A stretch of 64,000 nt of DNA, from contig CAYORT010000008.1 of assembly GCA_964406465.1 (NCBI GenBank), positions 1 to 64,000 on the forward strand, in the 5' to 3' direction. Made by a program: the position numbers and the translations under genes. Within the stretch, counting starts at the first letter, position 1. Every line of letters begins with the position of its first letter. This DNA comes from JAHEZL01 sp964406465. Lineage in GTDB: Bacteria; Bacteroidota; Bacteroidia; Flavobacteriales_C; GCA-002722245. The notes under the pieces are model-generated. The model had not been told where the DNA came from. It did not search any database and saw only the letters and a program-made list of their open reading frames with translations. This document shows, one piece after another, positions 28,476-36,631 of the stretch.

Positions 28476-29332
28476 TAAGTGATTTTGCACTTAGGTAGTA
28501 ACGCTTTTAAAATAGCAATCTTATCAGCCGGAATGTTGTTGCCCGAAAGATCTAATTTTTCGAGGTAAGGCATTCTGGTGAAACTTTCTGGTATATTGGT
28601 GAGCTTGTTATTTTTTAAGGAAATGTATTTTAAGCTGCTGAGCTCAAAAAATTCTCGAGGTATCACACTAATCTCATTGCTGTCTAAAACCAATATTTCA
28701 AGTTTACTAAAAACATTAATGTTGCTTGGAATTTCTTTGAATTTGCAGGAGGTGATGACCAATTCGTTGAGTTGTTTGCTGTTGTGGAGTTCCTTAGGAA
28801 AATGATAAAGATTTTCATTGTAAAAAATAACAGATTTCAAATTCACTAACTTATTACATCCTTGTCCGAGTTTAAATGTATCGGCTTTATTGTTTTGAAT
28901 TTGCAATGTTTTGAGAGCTTGCAAATACATCATCTCTTTGGGCAAACTATCAAGTGATGTATTGAAAAGATGCATTTCAACCAATTTATTCCAATAAGCA
29001 ATTTCGGGAGGCAGTTTGTCTAAAGGATTTAGCGTGCTTTTGAAATACATAAGATTTACTAAAGAATTCACCTGTTTTGGCAACGTATCGAGTTGATTGT
29101 TTTTTAGAGCCAAAGCATGTAAATTTTCTAAGGTGCCTATCTTCTTGATGTCTTTTATGAGGTTTTCATTTTCACTTTGCAGTTTAAATACCTTTTCTTT
29201 TTCCTTTAATGCTTCGAAGAAAGAAGGGTAGATTTTGGCTTGGGCCGGACCATACTTCTCGAATGGAGATTGGGCTCTGCCGCAGGCGATTAAGAGAACT
29301 AGAGCAAGTGTAAGTTGTGTCGTTTTCTTCAT
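28472..29332 (-). CDS. Leucine-rich-repeat lipoprotein
   Basis: The 286-residue product has a lipoprotein signal ending in LLIAC (lipobox Cys17). About eight leucine-rich repeats follow, of the bacterial 22-23-residue type (LHALALKNNQLDTLPKQVNSL, LEILVLDSNEISVIPREF, LKYISLKNNKLTNIPESF). It should be anchored in the outer or inner membrane and bind a protein or surface partner. Its 3' end overlaps the TraB-family gene on the opposite strand, and its 5' side faces rpoD. Confidence 0.88.
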   Translation of the reverse strand: MKKTTQLTLALVLLIACGRAQSPFEKYGPAQAKIYPSFFEALKEKEKVFKLQSENENLIKDIKKIGTLENLHALALKNNQLDTLPKQVNSLVNLMYFKSTLNPLDKLPPEIAYWNKLVEMHLFNTSLDSLPKEMMYLQALKTLQIQNNKADTFKLGQGCNKLVNLKSVIFYNENLYHFPKELHNSKQLNELVITSCKFKEIPSNINVFSKLEILVLDSNEISVIPREFFELSSLKYISLKNNKLTNIPESFTRMPYLEKLDLSGNNIPADKIAILKALLPKCKITY

Positions 29333-29427
29333 AATGAGGTTCTCTAATATAACTATTTTAAAGAGTTCTTAACAATGCTTGTTCAAATAATTTTGCAATT
29401 AAATAGTAGAAACAAGGATGAGCGACC

Positions 29428-29435
29428 TATTTTTG
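29428..29435 (+). promoter_or_regulatory. Candidate -7 box of rpoD
   Basis: TATTTTTG matches the TAnnTTTG -7 consensus and lies 31 bases before the rpoD ATG. No TTTG was found at the normal -33 distance, so the call is tentative. Confidence 0.35.
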
Positions 29436-29465
29436 GTAAATAGCATTTTAATTTACGCGTAACTT

Positions 29466-30329
29466 ATGAGACAACTCAAAATAACAAAATCGATTACCAA
29501 TCGCGACAGTGTTACACTGGATAAATACTTACAAGAGATTGGTAAAGTAGAGTTGATTAATTCTGAGGAGGAAGTAGCTTTGGCCATTAAAATTAGAAAT
29601 GGTGATCAAGCGGCATTAGAAAGATTAACAACTGCCAACCTGCGTTTCGTGGTGTCGGTAGCTAAACAATATCAAAATCAGGGATTAACCTTACCCGATT
29701 TAATTAACGAAGGAAACTTAGGTTTGATTAAAGCGGCTCAGCGTTTCGATGAAACTCGTGGTTTTAAATTTATCTCCTACGCTGTATGGTGGATTCGTCA
29801 GTCTATCATCGCTGCCATCGCAGATCAAAGTCGTATGGTGCGTTTGCCACTTAATAAAGTGGGTAACCTTACCAAAATTAAAAAAGGAATTAGTGATTTA
29901 GAGCAAAGATTAGAGCGTGAACCAACCGTTGAAGAGATTGCAGAAGCGGTAGAAATGGATATCGATGAAGTAGAAGGTGCAATAAGCATAGCGGGTAGAC
30001 ATACCTCTATCGATGCGCCTTTCCAAGAAGGTGAAGATCATGGTTTACTTGATGTACTGCAAAACGATGATTCTCCAACTGCCGATAGAAAATTAATTTC
30101 AGAATCTTTACACTCAGAAATACAACGTTCATTATCAACACTCACAGAGAGAGAAGCCGATGTGTTGCGTATGTTTTTTGGAATTGGTTTGCCGCACGCC
30201 TTTACACTAGAAGAAATTGGCAATAAACACGGATTAACCCGCGAGCGTGTTCGTCAGATTAAAGAAAAAGCCATTCGTCGTTTGAAACACCATACCAAGA
30301 GCAAACTGTTGCGCTCTTATTTAGGGTAA
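29466..30329 (+). CDS. rpoD: Primary RNA polymerase sigma factor (RpoD/SigA)
   Basis: The 287-residue sigma-70 factor has the short form normal for Bacteroidota. Region 1.2 (SVTLDKYLQEIGKVELI), region 2 (LRFVVSVAKQYQNQGLTLPDLINEGNLGLIKAAQRFDETRGFKFISYAVWWIRQSI in part, for -10 melting), region 3 and region 4 are all present. Region 4 has the HTH TLEEIGNKHGLTRERVRQI that reads the -33 element. It directs housekeeping transcription from promoters of the TTTG/TAnnTTTG kind seen elsewhere in this window. A strong terminator follows 20 bases after the stop. Confidence 0.97.
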   Translation: MRQLKITKSITNRDSVTLDKYLQEIGKVELINSEEEVALAIKIRNGDQAALERLTTANLRFVVSVAKQYQNQGLTLPDLINEGNLGLIKAAQRFDETRGFKFISYAVWWIRQSIIAAIADQSRMVRLPLNKVGNLTKIKKGISDLEQRLEREPTVEEIAEAVEMDIDEVEGAISIAGRHTSIDAPFQEGEDHGLLDVLQNDDSPTADRKLISESLHSEIQRSLSTLTEREADVLRMFFGIGLPHAFTLEEIGNKHGLTRERVRQIKEKAIRRLKHHTKSKLLRSYLG

Positions 30330-30349
30330 ACAACATTATATTTAGCAAT

Positions 30350-30376
30350 GGCCTAAGAATTTTTCTTAGGCCTTTT
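30350..30376 (+). terminator. Intrinsic terminator of rpoD
   Basis: The perfect 10-bp stem GGCCTAAGAA/TTCTTAGGCC has a TTT loop and a following T6 tract. Confidence 0.93.
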
Positions 30377-30537
30377 TTGTTTTTCCGTAGCAAAACTAAG
30401 GGTAAACATTAGGAAACGATTTGTTAATTAATATTTAACAAACAATCAAAAAAAACGATTTTAATAACATTGCGTTTCCTTTACAAACCCCTTTAATACT
30501 CAGGATTAATTAAATTTCAAAAAATTTAACAAAAAAC

Positions 30538-30569
30538 TTGACAAGCATAGGAAACGTTTCATACTTTTG
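30538..30569 (+). promoter_or_regulatory. Promoter with embedded palindrome upstream of the RRM gene
   Basis: TTG (30538-30540), a 21-base spacer and an exact TAnnTTTG box (TACTTTTG, 30562-30569) fit a Bacteroidota sigma-A promoter with a slightly long spacer. A perfect 10-bp palindrome GAAACGTTTC (30551-30560) fills the space between the elements, where a bound repressor would block polymerase. Palindromes centred on CG of this kind are typical of LacI-type operators; that identity is inference. Confidence 0.5.
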
Positions 30570-30700
30570 TGCCACTAGGTTAAAGTTTTAGGATATATTC
30601 ACCAGAAGCCCAAACGTTCTTTTATTACTCAAGTTGTAAGCTAAAATTAAGCTGAGGTAATATATCTTATAATGTTGTTTATTGTTTTATTCCCCTCGAG

Positions 30701-30727
30701 AAAGCCGCGTGTCCCCCATGCGGCTTT
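30701..30727 (+). promoter_or_regulatory. GC-rich hairpin in the 5' leader (possible attenuator or terminator)
   Basis: The 11-bp stem AAAGCCGCGTG/CATGCGGCTTT (one G-T wobble) has a TCCCC loop and is followed by TTC-ATTTTT. It looks like an intrinsic terminator but sits inside the predicted transcript 77 bases before the RRM start. It could be an attenuator, or the end of a short separate RNA of about 155 bases. Confidence 0.5.
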
Positions 30728-30803
30728 TTCATTTTTATTTGGGTTTATCGTTCATTCCTTGAAAACTAAGTGTACATTCACCGCAAATAAATTAAATTAT
30801 AAT

Positions 30804-31241
30804 ATGGACATTTTTGTAGGTAGCTTACCATTTAAATTAAAAGAAGAGGAATTACAGTTGTTGTTTGAACAACACGGAGCGGTAGCTTCCTGTAAAATTA
30901 TTATGGACAAAATCACTCGTCAGAGTAAAGGTTTTGGATTTATTACAATGCCTAACGATGAAGAGGCTAAAGCGGCAATTGAAGCTTTAAACGGTTCTGA
31001 AGTGTTAGGTAGAAATATCGCAGTAAGCGAATCACAAGAAAGAGGTTCTGGTGGTGGCGGATTTAGTGGCGGCGGAAACTCTGGTGGAACAAAAGGAAAA
31101 TTTAGAAATGCAGATAAACCTAAAGGTGGCGGATTTAAAGGCGGATTTGGCGGTAAAGGTGGCTTTGGCGGAAAAGGCGGTGGTCGTCCTGGCGGCGGTG
31201 GCTTTGGTAAGTCGGGCGGACCAAGACGTTCTTCGTACTAG
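30804..31241 (+). CDS. RRM-domain RNA-binding protein with Gly-rich tail
   Basis: The 145-residue product has one RNA-recognition motif (residues 1-80) with RNP2 IFVGSL at 3-8 and RNP1 KGFGFITM near 49-56. A disordered tail of RGSGGGGF, GGKGGFGG and similar repeats follows, as in plant and cyanobacterial glycine-rich RNA-binding proteins. It is likely a cytoplasmic RNA chaperone, possibly cold- or stress-responsive. The start at 30804 is chosen because the RRM begins immediately there. The long leader with a terminator-like hairpin suggests post-transcriptional control. Confidence 0.93.
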   Translation: MDIFVGSLPFKLKEEELQLLFEQHGAVASCKIIMDKITRQSKGFGFITMPNDEEAKAAIEALNGSEVLGRNIAVSESQERGSGGGGFSGGGNSGGTKGKFRNADKPKGGGFKGGFGGKGGFGGKGGGRPGGGGFGKSGGPRRSSY

Positions 31242-31262
31242 AATTAGCTAAACATTATAAAG

Positions 31263-31296
31263 AAAGCCTCCGTCATCCTACGGAGGCTTTTTTATT
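31263..31296 (+). terminator. Intrinsic terminator of the RRM gene
   Basis: The 11-bp stem AAAGCCTCCGT/ACGGAGGCTTT has a 6-base loop and runs into a T tract. It lies just before the convergent sialidase-like gene and may act in both directions. Confidence 0.92.
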
Positions 31297-31306
31297 AAAT
31301 CATGTC

Positions 31307-32860
31307 TTACTGCTTGGCGATTTTTGCTACACTTTTCTTTCCATTACTTTCCATCACAATGAAATAAACTCCCGAAGCGTGCTCTCTCAAATCTAAATCG
31401 ATTTTATTTGCATTAAAATGTTTTGATAACACGGTTCTTCCCTGCGTGTCAACTACTCTTAAATTGTATTCTCCTGTGTTTTGTAATTCGAAATCATATA
31501 ATCCAAAAGGTGAAATGGTGCTGACCTTAAAATCTATGCTTTCTGTGTTGATAGATGAAATGTTGGTGATAACTCCTGTAGATGCAACTAATCTTATAAA
31601 CCAAATGTCTAGTGAACCATCTCGTGTTTCTCCCCACACAGCGTTGATCGTATCGTTTTTTAAAACAGATGACATAAAATCATTTCCACTTTTTTCTAAT
31701 ACCGAATGAAATGGAACCAGCTGTTTGCTTAACGAAACATTAGCATTAAAACTGCTGTTGCTATGTGGTCTGTATGCATAGTAAAACTCAGATGGGTTGT
31801 TGTACGACACATTAGTGCCTGCTCTTCTATCGCGCCAAGTAATGAGCAAATCACCATTTGCATCGAAACTACTCCATGCCATGTCTTGCATTCGCGGCAC
31901 TCCTACAGGGTCGTCATTTATCCTCACAGGAGTAGTCCAGCTTGCACCTGCATTTTTCGATTCTGTAAAATTCACATCGAAATCACCACCGGTTCCCGAG
32001 ACATAAACAAATGCAAGATGATTGGTGTCGGCCGGATTGACCAGCAACTGGTAAGCTACCTTAGTGGAGTCGTTTGAACTTCCTCCGGTTCCATTCTGCA
32101 CAATTTGATACGATAGGGCGTTGCCGTCATCGGTAGATGTAGCTAGAATGAATCGTGCAAAAATACTTTGCGAAACCAAATAAGATGGGTATACCGCTCT
32201 AAATGTTTGTTTGCCTCCAAATGCCGGCGTGGCCATTGGGGCAGCTATTACATTGCCTACTAAATATCCTGTGTTGTCGATGTATTTCCATGGTTTCCAA
32301 TTTACTCCTCCGTCGGTTGAAACGGTGAGGTACGGACGATTGGGTGCTGCTATCCATGGTGCTGGTTTAGTGGTGATGAATAGTTTTTTTCCACTGGGAT
32401 CGGCCACCAACCATGGTCTATCCAAAGGTCTTTTATTTCCATCTTCCAATACATCTAATGCTTTCACAGGTGGGCTAAAATTCAATCCACCATTGCTCGA
32501 CTGTGCTACAAAAACACCACCAGAGTCGGGACTCTCCCTCCAGTCGATATAACACAAAAACAATTTTCCGTTTTCGTTGAAGGTCATTGATACATCGGCC
32601 GATTTGTAGTTTTTATTGATGTGCGGCATCGTTATTGGCGAACTCCATGTTGCTCCGCCATCAAAACTTGAACGTACCTTGATGGTTAATCCAGCAGTGC
32701 TGGCAAGTGATGTTCCCATCCAGGCTACAACCATGTTTTGCGCGTTCGTTGGATTGATGGCTAAGAATGGCTCGCCTTCAAAAAGATTTCCATTTGAAAT
32801 GTTTTGTTGAGCGAGTGATATCTGACTCAAAACGCTAAGAAGAAAAAGTAATTTTTTCAT
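31307..32860 (-). CDS. Secreted sialidase-fold (BNR/Asp-box) protein with T9SS type A sorting domain
   Basis: The 517-residue product has a signal peptide (1-17). A six-bladed-propeller-like region follows with several Asp boxes (SSFDGGATWS, QSSNGGLNF, VSTDGGVNWK, SKNAGASWT). The C-terminal sorting domain (about 440-517; GEYNLRVVDTQGRTVLSKHF...SGVYFIVMESNGK) ends with a basic tail. Asp-box propellers occur in sialidases and many other exo-enzymes. The Arg triad and nucleophile Tyr of true sialidases could not be confirmed by eye, so activity is not claimed. It stands alone, divergent from the aldo/keto reductase. Confidence 0.82.
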   Translation of the reverse strand: MKKLLFLLSVLSQISLAQQNISNGNLFEGEPFLAINPTNAQNMVVAWMGTSLASTAGLTIKVRSSFDGGATWSSPITMPHINKNYKSADVSMTFNENGKLFLCYIDWRESPDSGGVFVAQSSNGGLNFSPPVKALDVLEDGNKRPLDRPWLVADPSGKKLFITTKPAPWIAAPNRPYLTVSTDGGVNWKPWKYIDNTGYLVGNVIAAPMATPAFGGKQTFRAVYPSYLVSQSIFARFILATSTDDGNALSYQIVQNGTGGSSNDSTKVAYQLLVNPADTNHLAFVYVSGTGGDFDVNFTESKNAGASWTTPVRINDDPVGVPRMQDMAWSSFDANGDLLITWRDRRAGTNVSYNNPSEFYYAYRPHSNSSFNANVSLSKQLVPFHSVLEKSGNDFMSSVLKNDTINAVWGETRDGSLDIWFIRLVASTGVITNISSINTESIDFKVSTISPFGLYDFELQNTGEYNLRVVDTQGRTVLSKHFNANKIDLDLREHASGVYFIVMESNGKKSVAKIAKQ

Positions 32861-32919
32861 TTCTATTTTTTTACAAATTACTAATTCTTTTGCTTTAACT
32901 TCAACAAAAAAAATGGATT

Positions 32920-33933
32920 ATGAATTACAGATTATTTGGTAAAAGCGGATTGCGTGTTTCTGAAATGGCATTGGGTACAATGACATTTGGTGCTACTACA
33001 GGTTGGGGCGCAGATAAAACAGAAAGCAAAAATATATTTGATGTTTATGCCAACCTGGGAGGAAATTTTATTGATACTGCCAACAGGTATGCCGATGGTG
33101 AAAGTGAAAAACTATTAGGTGAATTTATTCATAGCGATAGAGATCATTTCGTGTTATCTACTAAGTATTCATTGCACGATAAAATGAACGATCCTAATTT
33201 TTCTGGCAATCATCGTAAAAATATGATGCGATCGGTAGAAGGAAGTTTAAAGAGATTGCAAACAGATTATATCGATATTTTGTGGCTGCATGCTTGGGAT
33301 TTTCTAACTCCTACCGAAGAGATTTTAAAAGGATTGAACGATTTGATTGCTTCAGGTAAAGTACATTATATAGGTATATCTGATACTCCTGCTTGGGTGG
33401 TGGCGCGCGCCAATACCATTGCCGAATTGAGAGGGTGGAGTGCTTTTGTTGGTTTACAAGTGGAGTATTCTTTAATTCAAAGAACGCCAGAAAGAGATTT
33501 GATTCCTATGGCTAAGGAAATGGGCTTGGCACTTACTCCTTGGGCGCCATTGGCTGGCGGAGCATTATCTGGAAAATATTTAAAAGGTGAACAAGGAAGA
33601 GTGAAAGAGGTTTCATTAAGAAGAAATGAACGCAGCAATGCCATTGCGCAAAAAGTAGTTGATATTGCTCAAGAGATGCTCGTTAATCCTTCTCATGTAG
33701 CATTAAAATGGACTATGCAAAAAGAGTTCACCTCTATACCTATTGTAGGTGCAAGAACAGCTGCTCAAATTGAAGATAGCTTAAAAGCTGCTCAAATTGT
33801 ACTTAGTCCTCAACACATTGATGAAATTAATGAGGTAAGTAAAATCGAATTGGGTTTTCCGCATGATTTCTTGCAGCAGAATGATGTAAAAACGATATTG
33901 TATAGTGGTACTTACGATAAAATTAGAAGGTAA
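32920..33933 (+). CDS. Aldo/keto reductase
   Basis: The 337-residue NADPH-dependent TIM-barrel oxidoreductase opens with MNYRLFGKSGLRVSEMALGTMTFG. It carries the catalytic Asp/Tyr segment FIDTANRYADGESEKLLGEF, the Lys strand HFVLSTKYS and the His strand DILWLHAWD. The C-terminal NADPH-binding part includes IPIVGARTAAQIEDSLKA. It probably reduces aldehydes or sugars; the substrate is unknown. Family length is normal. The gene is monocistronic, with a terminator directly after the stop. Confidence 0.92.
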   Translation: MNYRLFGKSGLRVSEMALGTMTFGATTGWGADKTESKNIFDVYANLGGNFIDTANRYADGESEKLLGEFIHSDRDHFVLSTKYSLHDKMNDPNFSGNHRKNMMRSVEGSLKRLQTDYIDILWLHAWDFLTPTEEILKGLNDLIASGKVHYIGISDTPAWVVARANTIAELRGWSAFVGLQVEYSLIQRTPERDLIPMAKEMGLALTPWAPLAGGALSGKYLKGEQGRVKEVSLRRNERSNAIAQKVVDIAQEMLVNPSHVALKWTMQKEFTSIPIVGARTAAQIEDSLKAAQIVLSPQHIDEINEVSKIELGFPHDFLQQNDVKTILYSGTYDKIRR

Positions 33934-33938
33934 AAAAG

Positions 33939-33963
33939 AAGCCGGGTAAATCCCGGCTTTGTT
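33939..33963. terminator. Intrinsic terminator between convergent genes
   Basis: The 8-bp stem AAGCCGGG/CCCGGCTT has a 5-base loop, preceded by A6 and followed by TTGTTTATTT. It lies between the aldo/keto reductase and the small membrane protein. Confidence 0.8.
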
Positions 33964-34355
33964 TATTTATCTCTGTATGGTTTCATCACTTCCCAAATAG
34001 AAGGATATTTTTTGTATTCGTTGAGGGCTACAAAGATAGTTAGCATATTGAGTGCTATAGTTAGCCACGAAGGCAGAAAGGTGTAAATCATTGCACAGTA
34101 AATGAGCATGAAGGAGGCAACGATGATTGATATGGTTGGTCCGCATTGAATTTTACTAAGCATCATTAAATAGCAAACGAAATTTACAACTCCCGAAAAA
34201 ATTAAAACATGTCCGTCCATCAATAGGTGAAGCAAAGCTCTATTGTATTCTCCTTTATGCTCCAGTAACACAAAGGTGTCATGCAGCACTCCTGCTAAAA
34301 CCAACCAAATGGTATTTACAAGAACTAGGTGAACAGTAAGAATTTTATCTTTCAT
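33963..34355 (-). CDS. Small four-helix membrane protein, unknown function
   Basis: The 130-residue product has about four hydrophobic segments (VHLVLVNTIWLVLAGVL, GHVLIFSGVVNFVCYLMML, ISIIVASFMLIYCAMIYTFL and LTIALNMLTIFVAL). It has no recognised domain. It follows the NAD(P)-binding protein with a 3-base gap on the same strand, so the two form an operon. Confidence 0.75.
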   Translation of the reverse strand: MKDKILTVHLVLVNTIWLVLAGVLHDTFVLLEHKGEYNRALLHLLMDGHVLIFSGVVNFVCYLMMLSKIQCGPTISIIVASFMLIYCAMIYTFLPSWLTIALNMLTIFVALNEYKKYPSIWEVMKPYRDK

Positions 34356-34358
34356 GGC

Positions 34359-34976
34359 TTAGCGCTTTACGAGTTTAAATGCTAAATTTCTGCCATGCCC
34401 TTGCATAATCGCTAGGTTAATCCAGCTCAAAGCAAATTTTTCAAGTAGCTCTACTTTATCATCTCCGCCAAAATCCCAACATTCTTCAAATCCAATTTCT
34501 TTGGCTAGTGTGCTAGCAATATTTTTAGCTTCTTTACTGTTGCCAGCGCAAAACATATCTATTCCTTTTCCATGATAGATAGGGTTGAGCATATTTTCAA
34601 ATCCGGTAGAATTGAAACATTTTACTACTTGTTCCGATTTTGTGATGGATTTTAAAGCGTGATAAGCCGTTGGGTAGGGTTCTGGCTTAACGCGCACGGC
34701 GTTGGTGGCATCAATGATAGTTTTGTTTGCAATGTCACCCAGCATTGGAATCAACTCAATTATGCTGTCGGCCGGAGTGGTAATAATGATTACTTCGCTT
34801 TTTACACATGCTTCTTCAATTTTTAGAAGACTTGCAGTTGGAATCAACTCGAGCGCTTTTTTTGTTTTGGGTGACTCTGGATTTCTTACTCCGAAGACCA
34901 CTTCGTGTTTTGCTTTAATAAAGCCCGATGCTAGGGCTGAACCTACGTTTCCTGATCCTATAATGGCTATTTTCAT
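34359..34976 (-). CDS. NAD(P)-binding oxidoreductase, F420-dependent NADP reductase-like
   Basis: The 205-residue Rossmann protein opens MKIAIIGSGNVGSALASGF with the dinucleotide motif GSGNVG at 7-12. It continues with VVFGVRNPES, EVIIITTPADSI, TIIDATNAV and KCFNSTGFENM, which is the layout of the NADPH-dependent F420 reductase / YqeC-like family. True F420 use cannot be inferred, because Bacteroidota generally lack the cofactor. It is the first gene of a two-gene unit with the small membrane protein. Confidence 0.85.
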   Translation of the reverse strand: MKIAIIGSGNVGSALASGFIKAKHEVVFGVRNPESPKTKKALELIPTASLLKIEEACVKSEVIIITTPADSIIELIPMLGDIANKTIIDATNAVRVKPEPYPTAYHALKSITKSEQVVKCFNSTGFENMLNPIYHGKGIDMFCAGNSKEAKNIASTLAKEIGFEECWDFGGDDKVELLEKFALSWINLAIMQGHGRNLAFKLVKR

Positions 34977-35010
34977 GATTTTTATTTTGCCCTAATTTAA
35001 GGCAATAATG

Positions 35011-35469
35011 TTAAGCTTTCCCAAAGATTTCTTCAATCTTTTGATAACGAAAATCAAAGATGTGTTTTAGCTTTCGAGCCACAATAAGCTTATTCATTAA
35101 ATCGCCAATGATTCCCAAGGGAAGCTGATAGTGAATGATGTCTACCATCTCAATGCCTTTAGGGTGTGGCATAATGAAGTGTTCGTGATGCCAAAGTTTG
35201 TATGGCCCCACTCTTTGCTCATCAACAAAGTATTTTCCTTCCTGCATATGTGTAATCTCGGTAAGCCAGTTCATAGGTATATTAAACAAAGGTTTAACAA
35301 TATACTGTATCATTTGTCCCGAATACATCTTCTCTGCATTGTTCGATACTATAATGAATCCCATTCCCTCTGGTGTAATCTTAGCAAGGTTTTTAGGCGA
35401 TGAGATGAAATCCCAAATCTCTGCTGAAGATGCGGGTATTATCTGACTCCTATAAATTTTGTTTATCAT
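35011..35469 (-). CDS. SRPBCC-family ligand-binding protein
   Basis: The 152-residue product has the SRPBCC helix-grip layout: SSAEIWDFISSPKNLAKITPEGMGF, GQMIQYIVKPLFNIPMNWLTEIT, YFVDEQRVGPYKLWHHEHF and DIIHYQLPLGIIGDLMNKLIVARKLKHIFDFR. Proteins of this type recur in light- and MerR-controlled gene sets together with photolyase and folE in other bacteria. It is divergent from the PTPS-folE operon, sharing a 78-base intergenic region with the same palindrome found before the carotenoid genes. The ligand is unknown; a carotenoid, isoprenoid or pterin would fit the context. Confidence 0.85.
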   Translation of the reverse strand: MINKIYRSQIIPASSAEIWDFISSPKNLAKITPEGMGFIIVSNNAEKMYSGQMIQYIVKPLFNIPMNWLTEITHMQEGKYFVDEQRVGPYKLWHHEHFIMPHPKGIEMVDIIHYQLPLGIIGDLMNKLIVARKLKHIFDFRYQKIEEIFGKA

Positions 35470-35481
35470 ATCATTTTAGTT

Positions 35482-35529
35482 TTGTTTAACAAAATAATAA
35501 AAATGTTAAACAATAATACAATATATTTG
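35482..35529. promoter_or_regulatory. Palindromic operator and promoter in the SRPBCC // PTPS-folE divergent region
   Basis: TTGTTTAAC (35482-35490), 14 bases and GTTAAACAA (35505-35513) form a perfect 9-bp dyad. A -7 box TATATTTG lies at 35522-35529 for the rightward PTPS-folE operon. The same dyad and the same -7 box occur before the MerR gene and crtI. On the other strand the dyad lies about 13-44 bases before the SRPBCC start codon, covering its promoter. Confidence 0.75.
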
Positions 35530-35547
35530 TCACAACAATAAACGCAA

Positions 35548-35964
35548 ATGGATAGATTAAAAACATCGGTATATAGAAAAGAACGATTCAATGCAGCCCA
35601 CCGTCTCCATAATCCGGCTCTTAGTGAAGTCGAAAACAAGGAGATATTTGGTAAATGCAATAATCCTAATTTTCATGGTCACAACTACGAAATTATTGTT
35701 AAGGTAACTGGCTTTGTTGATGAACAAACTGGTTATGTTATAGATATGAAAATATTGCACAAAATATTGCATGAACATATAGTAGAGAAGTTTGATCATC
35801 GCAATTTGAACTTGGATACCGAAGAGTTTAAAGAGGTGAATCCTACAGCCGAGAATATTGCTAGAGTATGCTATGAAATTATTCGCAGTAAAATAGATGC
35901 CTCACTTGATCTTAAAATTTTTTTATATGAAACAGAAAGAAATTATGTTGAATTCCCTGCTTAA
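35548..35964 (+). CDS. 6-pyruvoyl-tetrahydropterin synthase / QueD family enzyme
   Basis: The 138-residue enzyme acts on dihydroneopterin triphosphate. Zinc ligands His18, His43 and His45 (FNAAHRL, HGHNY), catalytic Cys37 (GKCNNPNFHGHNY), Asp83-His84 (KFDHRNLN) and Glu130 (YETERNYVEF) are all present. The CNNPN form resembles eukaryotic-type PTPS, which makes tetrahydrobiopterin precursors. QueD activity (queuosine) cannot be excluded, but no other que gene is nearby. The next gene is folE, whose product supplies the substrate. The start is 19 bases after the TATATTTG box, consistent with a short leader. Confidence 0.9.
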   Translation: MDRLKTSVYRKERFNAAHRLHNPALSEVENKEIFGKCNNPNFHGHNYEIIVKVTGFVDEQTGYVIDMKILHKILHEHIVEKFDHRNLNLDTEEFKEVNPTAENIARVCYEIIRSKIDASLDLKIFLYETERNYVEFPA

Positions 35965-36631
35965 GGAGAATCAAATAACGTTAACCGACGAAGAGATAGG
36001 AGATGAGCATTTTAGCACTGGCATTAATACGCCTTTGAGGGAAGATGCCTTCGCCATAAGTGATGAAGAAAAGATTCAAAAGATCAAGTATCATTTCGAG
36101 CAGATCATGCAAACGATGGGCTTAGATCTTAGCGATGATAGTTTGAAAGGTACCCCCAATAGAGTGGCTAAGATGTATATCGAAGAAATTTTTAGCGGAT
36201 TGAATCCGGCCAACAAGCCTAAGATTGCTCTTTTCGACAATAAGTACCAATACAATCAAATGTTGGTGGAGAAAAATATTACATTCTTTAGCAATTGTGA
36301 ACATCATTTTGTGCCCATCATTGGAAAAGCACATGTAGCTTATATTTCTTCAGGTAAGGTGATTGGCTTGTCGAAGCTTAATCGCATCGTAAATTATTTC
36401 GCTAAGCGTCCGCAAGTTCAAGAACGACTTACCGTTCAAATAGGAAAAGAGTTGCAAGATATTTTGGGTACGCAAGACGTTGCGGTGCTTATTGATGCAC
36501 AGCACTTGTGTGTTTCCTCTAGAGGTATTAAAGATCGTTCTTCATCAACGGTAACTTCTTTTTACAGCGGTAAGTTTGAAGAGAATTCTACCCGAGAAGA
36601 GTTTTTAAAATACATACAATTGAACGACTAA
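35945..36631 (+). CDS. folE: GTP cyclohydrolase I
   Basis: The 228-residue enzyme converts GTP to 7,8-dihydroneopterin triphosphate, the first step of folate and pterin synthesis. Zinc ligands Cys118, His121 and Cys189 and catalytic His120 and His187 are visible in NCEHHFVP and DAQHLCVSSRGIKD. GLSKLNRIVNYFAKRPQVQERLT forms the substrate pocket. ATG at 35945 overlaps the PTPS gene by 20 bases; two upstream in-frame ATGs lie deeper in PTPS and would add a non-conserved N terminus. Pairing with PTPS points to tetrahydropterin rather than only folate production. Confidence 0.95.
   Translation: MLNSLLKENQITLTDEEIGDEHFSTGINTPLREDAFAISDEEKIQKIKYHFEQIMQTMGLDLSDDSLKGTPNRVAKMYIEEIFSGLNPANKPKIALFDNKYQYNQMLVEKNITFFSNCEHHFVPIIGKAHVAYISSGKVIGLSKLNRIVNYFAKRPQVQERLTVQIGKELQDILGTQDVAVLIDAQHLCVSSRGIKDRSSSTVTSFYSGKFEENSTREEFLKYIQLND

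Larger units (their letters stand above)
30377..30803 (+). other. Long regulatory region and leader of the RRM protein gene
   Basis: About 430 bases without a credible gene. It holds three GGAAACG half-sites (30410-30416, inverted at 30473-30479, and 30550-30556), a promoter (30538-30569) and a leader of about 230 bases that contains a GC-rich hairpin (30701-30727). A frame opens at 30672 and runs into the RRM gene, but its first 44 codons look unlike the conserved protein and are not called. Confidence 0.55.

Noticed and set aside
30672..30803. 44-codon extension of the RRM protein, or a small leader peptide
   Set aside because: The extension runs through the GC-rich hairpin, lacks RRM similarity and has no sign of selection; the RRM begins at 30804.
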